From Aptenodytes patagonicus (lineage: Eukaryota > Chordata > Aves > Sphenisciformes > Spheniscidae), in NCBI RefSeq assembly GCF_965638725.1, contig NC_134953.1, positions 37,624,854 to 37,688,853 on the forward strand: DNA of 64,000 nucleotides, read 5' to 3'. Under the pieces are notes generated by a model. The model worked only from the letters and a program-made list of their open reading frames with translations. It made no database searches and had not been told where the DNA came from. Position numbers and translations under genes: made by a program. Every line of letters begins with the position of its first letter. Positions within the stretch are counted from its first letter, which is position 1. Of the stretch, positions 1 to 27,200 are shown piece by piece.

Positions 1-30
1 AGTTTGTTTAATGCTCTCCTCCAAATCTCA

Positions 31-12715
<12,685 letters not shown>

Positions 12716-13070
12716 GGGGCAACCCGGCCCCGACGCGAACAGGCAGATAAACGCGGATCCCCTCAGACCCGCGCCTCACAAGACTCCTCCGCCCCGCCAG
12801 GGCGCGGGCGCAATACAGCCGCATTTCCCGCCCGCCTCCGGAGAAGCCCCGCCCCTCGTCCCTCCCAGCTCGGCCACTGACGGGGAGAGAGCTAGCGCAG
12901 CCAATGGGAGGTACCGGGAGGGGTGTTCTCCGCCGGGGCGGGGTGGAGCGCGCGCTTCCCGCGCGCGGGCAGAGGGGTTGAAGGCGCGAAGTGGCGCGCG
13001 GCTCCTCCAGCCGCTGACGTGGGGGCGGGGCCCGCGCCGTGAGGGAGCCTAACGGCCCCCCGGGGCCTGT

Positions 13071-16000
13071 GGCGGTTACGTCTGTGCTAGAGAGCGTAGT
13101 TCTCAGCTCTACCTGTCGTTTATTTCCACAGTGTCAAATGCTTGTTAAACCGTGGCCCCTCTTCTGATACCAGTGCAGTAGTATGAGGTAAAATTAGATG
13201 TGCCTTTTGCTCCCAACTGCTTATGGGTGAATCTCAGCCTGCGAGTTGAACTTTTCTCTGATAAGAACTCGTTATATTCGATGCTGTTCACTGACAGAGT
13301 CTTTCTGAGGTGATACAGAAGTTTCAGATACACAGATTTCCTTTCTTTGCTTTTTTTTTTTGCCACAAAACCACTACTTCAGCAAAGCATTCTGGATCTG
13401 AGACCATCACTTCTAGCAAAGATTGAAGGACACAGGTATTAAATCTATTCTTAATACATCAGTATGACTTAATGTAGTTTAAATGTCAGGAAAATGATGT
13501 ATTAAGAGTTTTGTCTTGTGTCTCTTTAATGTAGCCAAACATTGGGAAACAGTATGAGGCTCTAGTCCTGCAAAGACGACAGTTTCGGCCAATGGTTAGA
13601 CATCCCAACAGGAGGATCAAACCTTGAATTTTAAAAGGTGAGAGCATACTTAAATTAGCCCCTTTACTTTCCTTTGGGATAGTCCCGAAATGCATGCAGT
13701 AAACTACATTAATGTCACTTTCCATTGTGGAACCTCTAATATAAGCTTACTTGTAATTTAATAGTTACGTGTTGATACTATTAAATACACAGATAATTTG
13801 GTATGGTATTAAAAGAGATTACATAAATAGTTTTACTTTGTACACTTGATAACCTTCTGTTCTGTAGTGTCTTTCATGTTGCCTATACATCTCTCATACA
13901 CTAAAAAAGAAATATTTTAACAGAATATGGTTATAAGAGTATAAAAATATGCTTTAAATATTTTTTTGAAGTTAGCAAAAATCCAAGCAGTCTGGGGAAT
14001 CTCTATGGAGGGTCTGTGAAATCCAGAAAAACACCAAACCTTATTTTAGTAACAAAAGGTGCACTAAAGTGCTCAGACTATAGCTCTTTTAATTCTTTCT
14101 GGCATCAGTGGTTGAGAAAAAATTAACATACATCAAGATACACAAGTTTGAACTGTGTAAATTCAGGAATTTGTCAAAAATTTGTTATCACAAGCTAATG
14201 AAATTTGTTCCTCCCAATCCCGTGGCAAACAGGGAGTTAGCTATCTATGCTTACAAACAGTTAACATGCTTTATACGCCCTCATTTTTTAGGCTACAGAT
14301 TTAATCAGGGAAATCTATGAGGGGAACCTACAGCTGTGTCTTCTGCAGCAACTGACTCAGAAATATATACTTGCCTGCTGCCACCCCAGGTAGCAAGTTT
14401 ATTCCTAAAGCTAAATCTGAGATTAAATTTACCTTGCATCAGATCTAGCAAGTGTGCAGCCACAGCGTGAGCTGGTTCAGTAAGGTGACACCAATAAAAT
14501 CCATTCATTTCTTTTGGTGGGTTAACCTTTCATCAGATCAGTGGAAGCACCATGGTATCTAGTCCCTCTACCCTGGATGAGGCGAAATGTCAAACAGCAC
14601 CCAAAGGTGCAGGTAAATAGCAGAATGAAACAGTATAAGTTAGCTGCAAGGCCGTCAGCTTCCTGAACTGATTAACTATGCAACCATGCTAGCACTGTGC
14701 TAAGAGAACAAGTCAGATCCTGCCAACGGGAGTGGAAAGCAGAGCAGAGTACAGGAAATGTAACTCAGACCAGCCTGAAAGCATCCTGGGATCCACTCTG
14801 AGGATGCTTAGGGGGCAGCCTGTCATTCACGTCACTGAAGCAGAGATCTCTGAGCTGAACAGACTCACTCACACTAATTGCACAGAATAAAAACACAGTT
14901 AAGGATGAAGCACAGAGATCTTTTATTTTATACCTGTTTGAATTGAACAAATATGGTTGTTTTGAGTTGCAAACATAAAAGAAGGCTTATGAGTGCCTTG
15001 CACACTCTTTTTTCAGGGAAGGAGGGGAAGAATTTGAAGAGTTTCAATAGAATTTGTCCACCTTGAGGTCTCAGCTCATTTAAATGAGCAACAAAAAACA
15101 TCCGGAGAATATTAGTAATGAAACAAATAAAGACATTGGAATTAATCAGTGTAAAAAATGGTTCAAATACATTAAACTTTTCTGTATAATGACTGCAAAC
15201 TGCAATATTGGTCATACATAAATGCCTTGGTTACAGCAGGCAAAATTTTCAATGTAAGAATGTGAAGTATTGGGGCTTATTTTAAAGACACAATGTTTAA
15301 TCACTGGAAACAACCCCCCCAAGACTGAGATTTTCAAGACATATCATGGATAAGCCTGTATAAGACTGTCTCACCTGAAGGAGTCCTAAAATGGTGAGGC
15401 TTTCTTTTCTACTTTTATGTCAAAGAGTATTGGAAATAGGTGGGTTTAACAGAGTTTAAAAGTATTATCCAAGGCTACATAACCAGTTCTTCACAAAAAT
15501 AATTACTTCACTGGATAGAACTATTAGTTATGAGATTATGATGATACAAATTTTTAGGAAATAAAGACAAACACAGATATTCAGGCCCCTTCCATTTGCT
15601 GAAAAAGTAAACAGAAAAAAACAATTAGAAAGTATGTGATTAAGGCATAGAAATGAGCTTGGCTGGAGCCTGTACTTTTTACTGGCTAAAATAAGATGTT
15701 GCTTGTTCAGTGCACTGAAAGTACTGAAGAGACAGACAAGAAAAAAACCAAGGGAATAAATCCCTCAGTAGTTCAAAATGAAAATAAACCCAGTTTTCAT
15801 AGGGCTGTCACTAGAGAACGGAAGAGGATTTACAATTAAGTCCCATGTTTCCATTGTGGTAGTCAGATATTCTAAATAAATTCTATGTTCTAACTCAATA
15901 AGAAATACCTGAATAAGCTTTCCAGAAAGAGTTAGAAATAGCTACTAGAAAAAAATTAGAAACTCCAGCCTCTTCCCATCTAGCCCCTGGACAAAAGTAT

Positions 16001-17913
16001 TTTTCTTTCACTGACCTTGCTCAAAAGTATTAAAATACTTCCAAATATAAAATTATTCATAAATTTTAAAATTTATTTTGAAAAACTGATCCTGAAAATA
16101 CAGCACAGTTTCATCCAGTAGGTCTATTTTTCACATTCAATATCCTACTCAATTATTTACAGGACACTTTTTACTTCTCTCTTTCTCTCAAGAGTGAATA
16201 TGCTGAATTCTGCTTTATTCTGCATAAGAACTGTTTAACTTTTCATGACACAGCTCAAACCTATTTGAGTTCCTCAAATGTATCGCTTTTAGAAATATTA
16301 AGATGTGAAACTCTGAATTTAAACATCCTTAACAGTATTAACATGGCAAAGAACTGGCACATGAGAAGATGCTTATTTACTCACAGAGTAAAACAATGCA
16401 GGAGAGAAAAATGGCACATCTCTTTTTTTTAATACAGTGGATTTAGCTCTATTGCAAGGACTTTAAAAGATAAAAATTCACTGTGATATTGGTTAGTTTT
16501 CCTTTAAGTGAAACTAAAGATCAGGTGAAAACTCGTATTTGTTGTCTCTTAATTAAGAATGACAATGTTATGCAGATTTACCTACAAGGGCAAACATACA
16601 GATAATTCCAGAAACATGCATTCTTTCTGGCTGCAACACGTACAAATCACACGAAGACATTAGTTCAAAATTTTTAATAAAATAAATCAAATACATCTCA
16701 TTCTCGTCTGCAGCTACATTGTTAAATATCAAAGAAATACATACTTTTAAGAAACTGGGGAAAAAAAAAAGAGCCACAAAAGTTGGTATTGAATATATAA
16801 CTCAAAATTTGGTTTGTCAAATTTGACAAAATTAAGCAAATCAATCTCACCATCCGCCACTTAACGTAACCATTACCAATTATTAAAAGACACTGCTAAA
16901 ATATTTACAATAAATAAATAACTTACATCACTTAAAGTAAATGCTTTACAGTTTCCTGAATCAAGTGAGTAAAATCAAGAGTACCAATGCAAATCATGTA
17001 TAAACAAGTCTGGAAAATAATTCCCTCTACAAAAGGAATTGTAGGAGGAGGAAAACATGTAATAGTCTATTGCATACCATACTTTAGAGACAGTACATAT
17101 ACACATCTACAGACTCCAATACAGTCTTCATTTTCTTTTCTTGCACAAGAGGTTCAATGTGGTCCATATGCCTAAATAAGTAAATGCAGCAGCATGCAGT
17201 CTTGTTTGTCACCATGTTTTAAGGTAGTGACAAACCTGTTTACACAAGCTAGTACTGGATAGTACATAAAATACCCAGCCTTCAATAAACTGAATCGAGA
17301 ACATTTCAGCTCCAGAAAAGGTACAGAAATGCCTTGTAAGATTAGGCCCATGCTAACTGCCTTAAGAAAACCTTTTCTAGCACTTGTCACTGTAAAAGTT
17401 CCCCCCTGGTTTTATTTGTGTAGATACACCATTTTTTAGAATAGCATGTATGCCAAGAAACTGGCTTCCAAATTGCAAGATTTCTAATAATGTTAAATAG
17501 ATCTTGTCTTTTTTTACTGAAATGGTTGAAGAGACTCATATGTACCAATCTGAAGATATATGCATTGTTCTTTCATACAGAAAACTTGTACAAAAAAAGA
17601 ATGAAAAGATGCTTAAGTTGTGGTCTGCTGAGTTCAGCTTCTACAGAGCAGGCAAGTATCTGAATATGAAAATCACTGCATTCTGTTCATATCAGTTTAT
17701 TCAATTTAATTTTTAAAGAACAGATGTCTAACTACTAGCTTAAAAAGCAATATAACCATGTGTGTAACTCTTGGAATGGTGATAAAGCTAAAGAACTAAC
17801 AGCTTGAAACCCATATAAAATGTGGGTGTGATTTTAAAACTGCGTAATTCTTAACATGAATCTAATGACACCTAGAAGATCAAGTGCAAAAAAATGTTTA
17901 TAGCTAACTAATG
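13071..17913. other. Between DNA2 and the SLC25A16 end: no coding exon seen
   Basis: AT-rich sequence between the DNA2 promoter and the SLC25A16 stop codon. I find no exon with conserved protein sequence on either strand. The right-hand part may be SLC25A16 3' UTR if a more distal polyadenylation site is used. Candidate distal signals on the minus strand (TTTATT on the plus strand) are common in this AT-rich DNA and cannot be ranked by eye. Confidence 0.7.
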
Positions 17914-17919
17914 TTTATT
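17914..17919 (-). terminator. SLC25A16: Candidate proximal poly(A) signal of SLC25A16
   Basis: AATAAA on the minus strand (TTTATT on the plus strand), about 180 bases after the SLC25A16 stop codon. It is the first perfect hexamer I noticed downstream. No cleavage site can be shown from sequence alone, and longer 3' UTRs are likely. Confidence 0.35.
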
Positions 17920-18100
17920 ATGATCTGTCTCCTGGTTTCACTCCAGGAAATTAACCACATTTTGGCAAATAAAAACGTCAGACAACAGCAGTTCCACAGT
18001 AACAGATAGCTTTTTTTTTTTAAACTTCAAGTAATTTACTCACCAATATAATCTGAGGACTGATAGTGTAGTTTTACAGGAAAGTCTTCTAAAAAAAAAA

Positions 18101-18257
18101 TTAGTTGAGGTGCAAGAATTGTTTCATAAGTTCATATGTGGTGAAAGCCACAGCCTGGGAAGGAATACAACGAATATAATTTAGAGATAAGCCACGGTAT
18201 AATCCTCTTCGTATTCCATGTTGTTGATACACATATTTCAGTGTCTGCACCATTGTA
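18101..18257 (-). CDS. SLC25A16: SLC25A16 exon 9 and stop codon
   Basis: Reads TMVQTLKYVYQQHGIRRGLY, then RGLSLNYIRCIPSQAVAFTT and YELMKQFLHLN, stop TAA at 18101-18103. Human ends YELMKQFFHLN. The acceptor is TTTTCAG. Confidence 0.96.
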
Positions 18258-21200
18258 CTGAAAAAATAAGAACTCAAATCATTATTGGATACACATATTC
18301 AATAGTCAAAATCACTTTCTTTAAATACAAGACATTTGTTTTACTTGGTTCTTAAGAGATCTACAGAGAAAAACCCATGGGACTCCATACAGTGAAGCAT
18401 TATAGTCTTTTTAGGACTGAGAAGACAGTCCGAGCTTCTGCAAGAAATTTGGGCACAAGGGCTGGGAATTGGGAAGAGGACAGTGCAATCCCATCTAAAG
18501 AAGTTTCAGTCTGAAAACACCTGCCCTAGAAGACATATTAAGACATTTTACACCAGAATGGCTATGCATATTCCATTGCCTATCTGGCAGGAAGGAGTTG
18601 AGAAGCATCAATTCTTCTTACAAAAGTAATACAGAGTAACAGAAACATAATTTGCCCAATGTAGCACACACTTCTTGCATTAAAGATCAGTATTTAGGCT
18701 TGTATCCCATTCTCTTTCTCAGAGCACTCAATCATACTACCCATCCTTCTAAAGCTCTGCATATAAAATTTATGTTTAGCTCTGTATTCTACATCTTGTA
18801 TGTGTGTAGCGTCCTCCACCATGACAAAGACCTAGTATTTTCTCTCAAACGAGAAATGCTAGAATTTATGTTACGTATATAATATTTGACCTCCTTAAAA
18901 GCAGAATTTGCAGTGCATATGCAAGGAGAACAATTTTCCTCACATACTTATATTGAAATGGAGCAAATGGACATTAAATGCAAAACAATGTAAAAATCTG
19001 TAAGGTGCTCAATATTTCCAAGCTATTAAAGACACTGCTCTTTGAGAACATCTTCCATATGCCTCAAAGCTTCAAGATCTCCTACTTGTTTTATCCTCTC
19101 ATCCTCTAAAGACATAGATGTCTACTCTCCGTCAAGGCACAGCTCTCTCCAAACACCGTCACAACAATATTGTTAAATTGGGAAGCCTGATGTCTGTAAA
19201 AGTAGTTCTCACAAATGCAGAAAGTAAAACCCCAAGAACAATTAACGCATTTTTATTTTAAAAGTATCTGGAGTGGAAAATAGCCAAGCAAAAAAAAAAA
19301 ACGTTAAGGCTGCTAAGAAAAACAAAACAGCAACTTTCACAGTAAAGCAACATCTAGGTTGTTTATAAAAGGTCACTAAGACAGAGTACTGTTAGTAAGA
19401 TCCAATTCACCACACAGGTGGTTCATGGTGGTTCACACTGAATCACGCTGGATTCAGACATACACAATTCCACAAGATTGAAAGTAACCAAGATAAAACT
19501 GTCCTGGAATTTAATTTGGTTGAGGCAATTGGAAATTCAGAAAGTTTTTCAAGATGAGAGCTGATTTAATACTATGATTTTAACGATATTACGGTACTTC
19601 CACTTCTACTGGAGGAACCCCAACTACATGTGGGGTGTGGGACATTACCGTAAATGCAAGAAAGGTCAAATAAAACAGTATTATGCAAAATCATCTTATG
19701 AAACAGGTTCTGCACCATTAAAAAACACTTTGAAACATTTCATTTCAGTAGAAGCATGCAGTCTCTCTCTTAGGGATACTGCTGATATTAAAGAAAGACA
19801 TCGCAAGTTGAATTAAAATACAAAAAAAAGGTTACCAATACAAATACAGTATTACTAACAAAAGTGCCACTGTGATTTCAGGTTTTTTTTTTTAACCCCA
19901 GAGTGATAATGGCAGCTTTTGTCTGTGTGGAAACTTATTCATTAAGAGAATGAAGAAATCAACAACATAGTAGTTGGGGGCGGGGGGGGTGGGGGGTGTG
20001 TGTGTGTGTGTTTGGTTTTTTTAAACTTTAAAACTAAGAATTTAACTCTGCTCAGACATAAGAATTCAGTTACTACGGATGAAAACAAAATACTTACAGG
20101 CACTTTTCAGAGTCTGGGAGAACCGCTCCTAACTGCATTCGCCTACGAGTTACATCAAGGGGATATCTACAGAGGAGATATTTGAACAGCAGTTCAACCA
20201 GATGTGTGATGACTATATGAATATTGTTTAAAAAAGAATACAAAGAAGTCCATATGCAACCTCCAAGTTCCCTTTTCAGTGAGTCAGGAATCCGGCTCAG
20301 ATTCTCAACACAGCTGAAAGTTCTCCAAAAAGGGAGACTTCCCCTATACAACCAAAACCAGCAAATCAGCTGGTTATATATTCCATTTGGCACGAGTAAG
20401 GAAGACACATGAAGATCAGATGAGAGTATAAAACAGTCTGTAAAATGCTGGAGGGAGAAGACACCTGAATCAAAAATAAAATTAACAGTTTAAGGATTAA
20501 TAGAAAATGACATTTGTAATGCAGTGATTTAGTGAAAAATTGATGCCATGTAAGTCCACTAAATTAATTTAGTTTATGGACAAAATAAAATATGACAAGG
20601 ACAGCATGAGAATCAAGAAAGCAGGCAAAGAAATAAAAAAAAATTAATGCCAAATACAGTATCTAAGACTTGTGGGTTGGTTTTGTTTGTTTTTTAAAAT
20701 TCTATAGCTTCACAGGTTACATTGTTTTGAAAATAAATTGGAATAATAAAATTCTGCAAATTATGTTCATGGTCAAAATTTCATAGCTTATCAAACAAGA
20801 TTCCAACTGATTTTAGGCGATTTGTCTGAATTTGTTTAATTGACTCAATGCATATATATCTTTAAAGACCCTGAAGATTAAATATATTTAGTAAATGAAA
20901 CAATAGGAAATAACTGAATTCCAGTGTCTGATTAACCTGATTTAAAAACCTTACTAATAACCAGACTTACATAAAATCATATTCTCAGATAAAAGTTTCT
21001 TTAGAATAAACAGCTATATAGAAAAAAAAACAATCAATACTCAAACTTACGATATCGTCTGAGCTATTGCTCCAGCTATGCCACCACACAGCAGATTTAC
21101 ATGTGTTTTCAAAACTAAGACATCGGGATTATCTAATGAAGGCCGTCCAAGCAAGTTAGGTGCTTGAGCAAGTCCAATGCTCTTTAAGGTACCAAAGGTA

Positions 21201-24200
21201 AAAAATGAAAAACCTAAAAGGAAATTTAATTTTATGTACTTTCATAAAAAAGCAAACCATTTGTCAATGCATCATCATCATAAACAAAAAGCTGCAATTA
21301 CAAAATGAAACTATTTTCCAATTCTTTTAGAAGTTTTTCTTAAGCAGAAAGAAATAGACAAATAATATTTTGAACTTCTACAGTAACTTCTGTCCAAATG
21401 AATTAGTGTTTATAATTAACATTAAAAGAATGCTTTAAATAAGCTAGACTGTGGGTTTTAAATTACTGGATTGCTGTTAAGATTAACTCCTAAGATCTTT
21501 TTAACTGAAGAACTTCTCTCATCTTTTAAATATGACTGTAGTTTAGCTGGGCAGTTCTGATGTTCCTCCATCCCACGTCACCCACTGCTTTAGCTTGTGT
21601 AAGTATCTACATAAAAGTCACCAGGAGATGGAGCCAATACAGAGGCTCTAAGTCTCCATCTAGAGCACTTTGCTCTCTCATGGATCTACCTGTTTGAGAG
21701 AAATATCCTACATGCTTTCTTGAGGGAAAATTGGGAAGCAGAAAAGAACCACTGCTTTACCTCTCTCCCTCTCAACTCCAAGTTTCAGAAAAGCTAGGCT
21801 TTGCCTATTGAAGATGCTTTAACACACATTGATCAATTCTAGATTAAGACTGAAGAGTTACAAATGCTTCTACTGGCCTCCCCTCTCCGTTCAGTAAAAA
21901 ACAGAATCCTTGATTTTATAGGAAGCTAATTAACTAGGTGTGCAAATGTATTATGTAAATTTAGTAGCACACACAACTGCTGAAGGACTGCCACGTTCTG
22001 TTTTTAACTTACCCGCATATGGCGCCATTCCTACAACAGTTGGCATCAGCCCTCTGTAGAACCCACTAAAACCACCTTCCTTTGAAAGAAAATACAAGTA
22101 CATTTGTGGCAAGAAATACAACAAATGTCTCAGCAAGTTATATGACTATTCATACAGATTCACATGACAGCAATCTGACTAGCATCATCTAGCACCAAGG
22201 AGCTAACATCAAGTTCCATTTCTTATGCCTGAAGAATTGAGGGGACAACTGCCTGGCTCCATAGGAGATAAAGAAGTGAAAACGAAGGAGAAAAATCTAC
22301 ATCCAACATCATAATCTAGGAGACATTTCTGCATTACATATATCCCTCCTCCCCAAATTTTTTGTATCATTACTACTTGTTCTTGAAAAGCAACTTCTCT
22401 CTGCTGTTTTTGACCTCCCACTTACATGAGTCTTAGCTACATCTTAGCAGCCTAAGTAGAAGGAAGCATCCAGATAATTTCTTACATCAAAAAATTCAAT
22501 GTGCACGCAATGAAGTCATGTTATTTTCCACCAAGCCACTATTTTCAATGCAGTGCAACATTTTTTAAAGAGCATATTTTGCTTTGACAGGACTGAAGAT
22601 TAAAAGAAAAAATACCTTTGTGTAAATCATCTTGAATGCATGGATAATTCCCATGTACTTGTGTTCCCCTTTTACTTGGAACGCCAGACGAACTCTAACC
22701 ATATCAAGAGGGTAAGTACAAATCACTGCTGTAATACCTTTATTAAAAACAAAAACAAAACAAGCAAACAAAACTCACCTACACCTTATCTGATTCTAGG
22801 ATTATTTTGAAAATCAGAATTTCCTTTTGTGGCAGTGAATAGAATAGCATATACAAATTATTTTGCTAAAGAAACACTTAAAGTCACTTATAATCAGCAA
22901 ATAGGAACACTAACTTCAGCAACACACAAAGGATTTATGTTTATACTTGGTGTTCACTGAAGCTGCACACCTAAGCCTTGATTTTCCAAAGATTTATGGG
23001 CCTAACTGTATTCACATGGGCAACCTTATTTACGTCCATGGCTCATAAGCATCAGGCTAGTCAAGTGCATCAGCTTTACTGGATTGCAACCATGAAACCT
23101 AATCCTACCATACCTTAAAAAAAAAAAAAATCAAACCACCAAATTTACATGTTTAATTTCAAAAAGGTTGCCTCAGAATTTGATGTGATTACTGGATATA
23201 GATACATGTATCTATCTACTGCCTCTGAAAATACTAAATATAGTCTAATGACATTTAAAATAAAGTCAGGATCGTACTGATGAAGAGTACTTAACTGCAT
23301 TGCATTACTGCATTTTAAAAGTTCATGTTACACCAGCACTTCTGTTTTAAAACTCTGACCAAAAAAGCTATTTCTAGACTTTAGATGCCAAAAAAAATTA
23401 AATCTTAGGATTCATCCAGTTATTAACTGCTTCAAAACTGATTAGATGCTGATCAACTTGTAATTTTGGAAACAGAACTCCAGTACAGACAACAACAACT
23501 CTAACAGTTACCTGAATAACAAATTCTTTCCTACTGCTAGTTTTTGAGGTAAACCACTCAATTGCTGACAAATTATTTGGAGGGAATAGTTAAAACTGTT
23601 TACTAAAAACAGAGGTCATTTTCTGGTGCTATACCACCGTCACTAAGAAAAAAAATACTGGGAAAAGGAGAAAAAGCAAGCAAAAACCTTTGTGACTGGT
23701 ATTGTTTTCTAGCAGCTGCTCTGATTTAGCTAAACATCACCCTTAAAAATTAGTCTTGCAGAAGATAAGCACACTTTTTATGCTGGCAGGAAATTGCCAC
23801 TTCCTCTGAAGTTTTAATAGTCTCTTAATGATATCTCTTTTTGTAGGTGTATCATTTCCCCTTCTTTCACAAGGTCAAGAGAAAACCACAACGGGGGGGG
23901 GGGGGGGAGGCGGGGAGGGAACCAAACCAACAACAAATCCCAAGCACAACACAACTCCAGCAAACAAGCTCTTCATAACTTTTATCTGGAGAGAAAAAAA
24001 AAGAAATCAGCTTTAGTAAGCTGAATGATCTGACAGAAGATATCAGGATTAGATGGGGAGGAAAAAAAAAAAAAATGAACACCATTATTGAGCTATCCAA
24101 AAAGCTGACACTGGTCAACTGTCAATTGAGAGTAAAGTTTGTGGCCTTCTGGAGTATCCTACCAGTAATATATTTTAGAAGACAAAAACACCTCTTTCAG

Positions 24201-27200
24201 AGATTTTGGACGATTCCTCTGAATAAAAAGCAGACATCTGCAGTTGATTTTTGATGTTGTCTCACCCATAGGGTTCAAAAGTTGGAAGCTGCAAAACACC
24301 AAAGCAACTTTAGGACTGTTTCCACTGACCTACATTATTAAATGCAATCCCTCAGACTACAGCCTTTTCCTAATGGATTGCCTGAGATGTCCTGAAATAT
24401 TGTAAAATGGATGAATTCAAGCAGTTTAAAAAAAATAAAGAGGGGGGAAAAAAAAGCTTTTACAGAGCTTAAGAGTTCACAGGAAAGTCATCCCACTTCG
24501 GAGAACAGACAACTTTATCCCCCTTCTCTTTCCAGTCATGCACTGATACATATCCAGAAATATTCTCTGAATGAAGCCTAGCAAACAGACCAATGAAGAG
24601 CTTGGTGAATGCACTAACTAGCGAACACAGTCCAAAAAGAGTACAATTGAAAAAAAAAAATTCAGATGGAACTGAAAGAAACCATATGTAGTAAGGATTT
24701 AAATAGGATTTTTTTTTTTTTTTTTACTTCTTAAAATCCTCTAGCCATGAATTCTGAAAAAAAATGGATTTCTAACATCAGCCACAAAATATGCTTTCTT
24801 GAAGCAACTGGGAGAGACATATTACTGCTTACTGTTCATATAAGCAAAATGTACACACAAGGGATCAAGATTTCCTTTGGGGCTCAGAAGAAACACTATC
24901 CTTTCTGGGAGGAATGGCGGCCAGCTTTGGGACACAAAGTCATTATGGTGAAGTCTACAAAATTACCAATCTCCTCTCTACTCCCTAAATATTATGAGTT
25001 ACCAGAAGTCAGACCACAGCATCTTAAGGCTGATTCCTTGTCTTGAGGAAGCAAAGTCTATCCCAAATAATGAGAGTTGAGCCAAAAATCTCTCCCATGG
25101 TTGGTTCAACAGGACAGAATTGGAAGTATCTCAACAGTTAGGAGAGACATACTGCAATTCCCAGCGTCTGATCTGAAATAATCATGATAGGTAGCTCCTC
25201 CCTCCTTTAAGGAACGACTTCTTCAAAAACAGCAGACTTTCACTGCAAATGCTGACTCAGAAGTCAGGGGAGTCAGGGAAAGACCATTCTTCACTTACCA
25301 TATTGTCCTCAAGCACCTTTGACCAATCTTGGGGACAAGATACTGGGTTACACAGATGTTTACTGAGACTTAGTGTCAATGAAGGACAACAGGAATTAGA
25401 CTGTCCTTGATTTGCTTCCCAGGCTTTGGGAGTTAACAATGAGATTAGCTATATAGGGATTTATCTCTGTCTCCCAATTTCCCTACTATTCCTCCATTCT
25501 TAGTAATTTTCTTTCTTTGAAAATAAAAATAAAAAAACATCTGGAGCAAGAAAAAAACCCAAGTGAAATACATTTACAAGGATCAGGTACTGCAAACATA
25601 TCTGATACACAAGTTTTTATGATTTCTGTACCACGCTCTTTGTACTTTATCAATAACTACGTAGATCAAATTAAGTACTACCAGATTCAGAGGTATACAG
25701 TTCAAAAAGTGGTAAGCACAAGTCACAGCCTTGAACTGCAGAAGATATTCTCCTTAACTAGTACAAAGATCTTCTGAACAAAACAAAGCTTCAGGAACTA
25801 TACATACAGAGAAATAGCTGATGACAAAGAATATTTATCAGACAGGTTAAAGAACTGCCTAATTTACAAGTCCTAGTATTTCTAGACCTCCAATACATAA
25901 TTGTTTCTTTCTGAATTGCACCTGAAGAAATAAACAGCACAGATTCTTTTAAAATGCTGACTCAAATAGGTAACTTGTTAATTTCATACTATTTAAAAAT
26001 GAGACAGTCAGTATCCTCCTAGATCCGTACTATTTTCCAATTGCTTTTACTAAAAGTAAGAAGATAAAAACAAAAACATGCTTTCTGTATTAGTTTCATG
26101 GTACTTGAGTTTATTCTAGATAACATCTAGTCTTTTTTGGCTTTTTTATTTTTAAGTTAATCAAGTCCAGGGGAGGAAACACACATTTCTGTGTTTTACT
26201 TCAGGATTTTCAATTAGAAAACTAAAACAAGATTTAGATTTGCAAAATCATCCTGTGATACAGGGGTTATTTGATCATTTTGTTTCCTAAACCCCACTAA
26301 CCTCTATGATTTCTGTAGCTTCTCCCCAGCTCTGTCTTTCCTTAAAAGAAGTTATATACCATTTATCTGTTAATGAGGTGTTACAGCTAAAATTTGAATC
26401 ACACAAGACTCAGGAAATTCAGAGTTAAAGTTTCCACAGTAACTTTAACTTGGCCTCCTTAAATATATGCATTACAATAGGTTTTTCTTTTCTCTCACTC
26501 CACTACCCCCATCCTCATTGCCTTGTTTTTCCCTGTGGATATGCTTTTGATCCTGTTTATCAGTTACAGAAGATACTGAAATGTTTCCCCCCCTCTTTGA
26601 AGCCGATTCAGGTCTGTTGACTGCTGGTAATGTTGGAAACACTGACATAAGCAAGATTTAAGTATCAGTAGCTACACAGAAGTGAAAGCAGACAGCTATG
26701 TAGCTAGATGGTGTAGAGGGGACAAAAAGGAAAGGGAAACAAGGGTTATCCATTTTCAACTGCATAATATCGGGTTCCAGGAAACTGTGAAGACCCCTCT
26801 CCACCAACACTGGGGTGGAACACACCGTCTCCGTTAGTCATTTAAACTTGGAAGGAACAGAATAATATTCCTTATTGGAGCCAGCAAGAGACTAAGCCAC
26901 AGGAGTTAAAGCAAAAAATATTACTAGTTGCTTTTAAAAGTCTTTTCTTATTTTGTTTGCAAATCTAGAGAACTTCTGTATCAGATTTCAAACTCTACAC
27001 TCTTCTTCTTAGTGCCTCCTTCCTCCTCTATATCTTCTTGGCATACTCAATATAAACCCTCCCCTCTTGTTTATCTAATGAATATCCCAAAAAGCAGTTA
27101 ATGCCACCTAGTAAACAAATAGTAAGACACTCACATGTGATACTGTTACTGTGCCTGACTGCTATATTCATTTTACTGCACACCTAAGTCTAGCACATCT

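Larger units (their letters stand above)
18258..22615 (-). other. SLC25A16 introns 5-8
   Basis: Intron sequence between the last five exons (18258-20097, 20167-21050, 21214-22012, 22080-22615). Intron 8 carries a G-rich and TG tract at 19976-20010. No further exon, RNA gene or clear mobile element was seen. Confidence 0.75.

Noticed and set aside
22960-23050. Possible old amniote repeat (phrases like CCTAAGCCTTGATTTTCCAA)
   Set aside because: Similarity is from memory and too short and diverged to support a repeat call.
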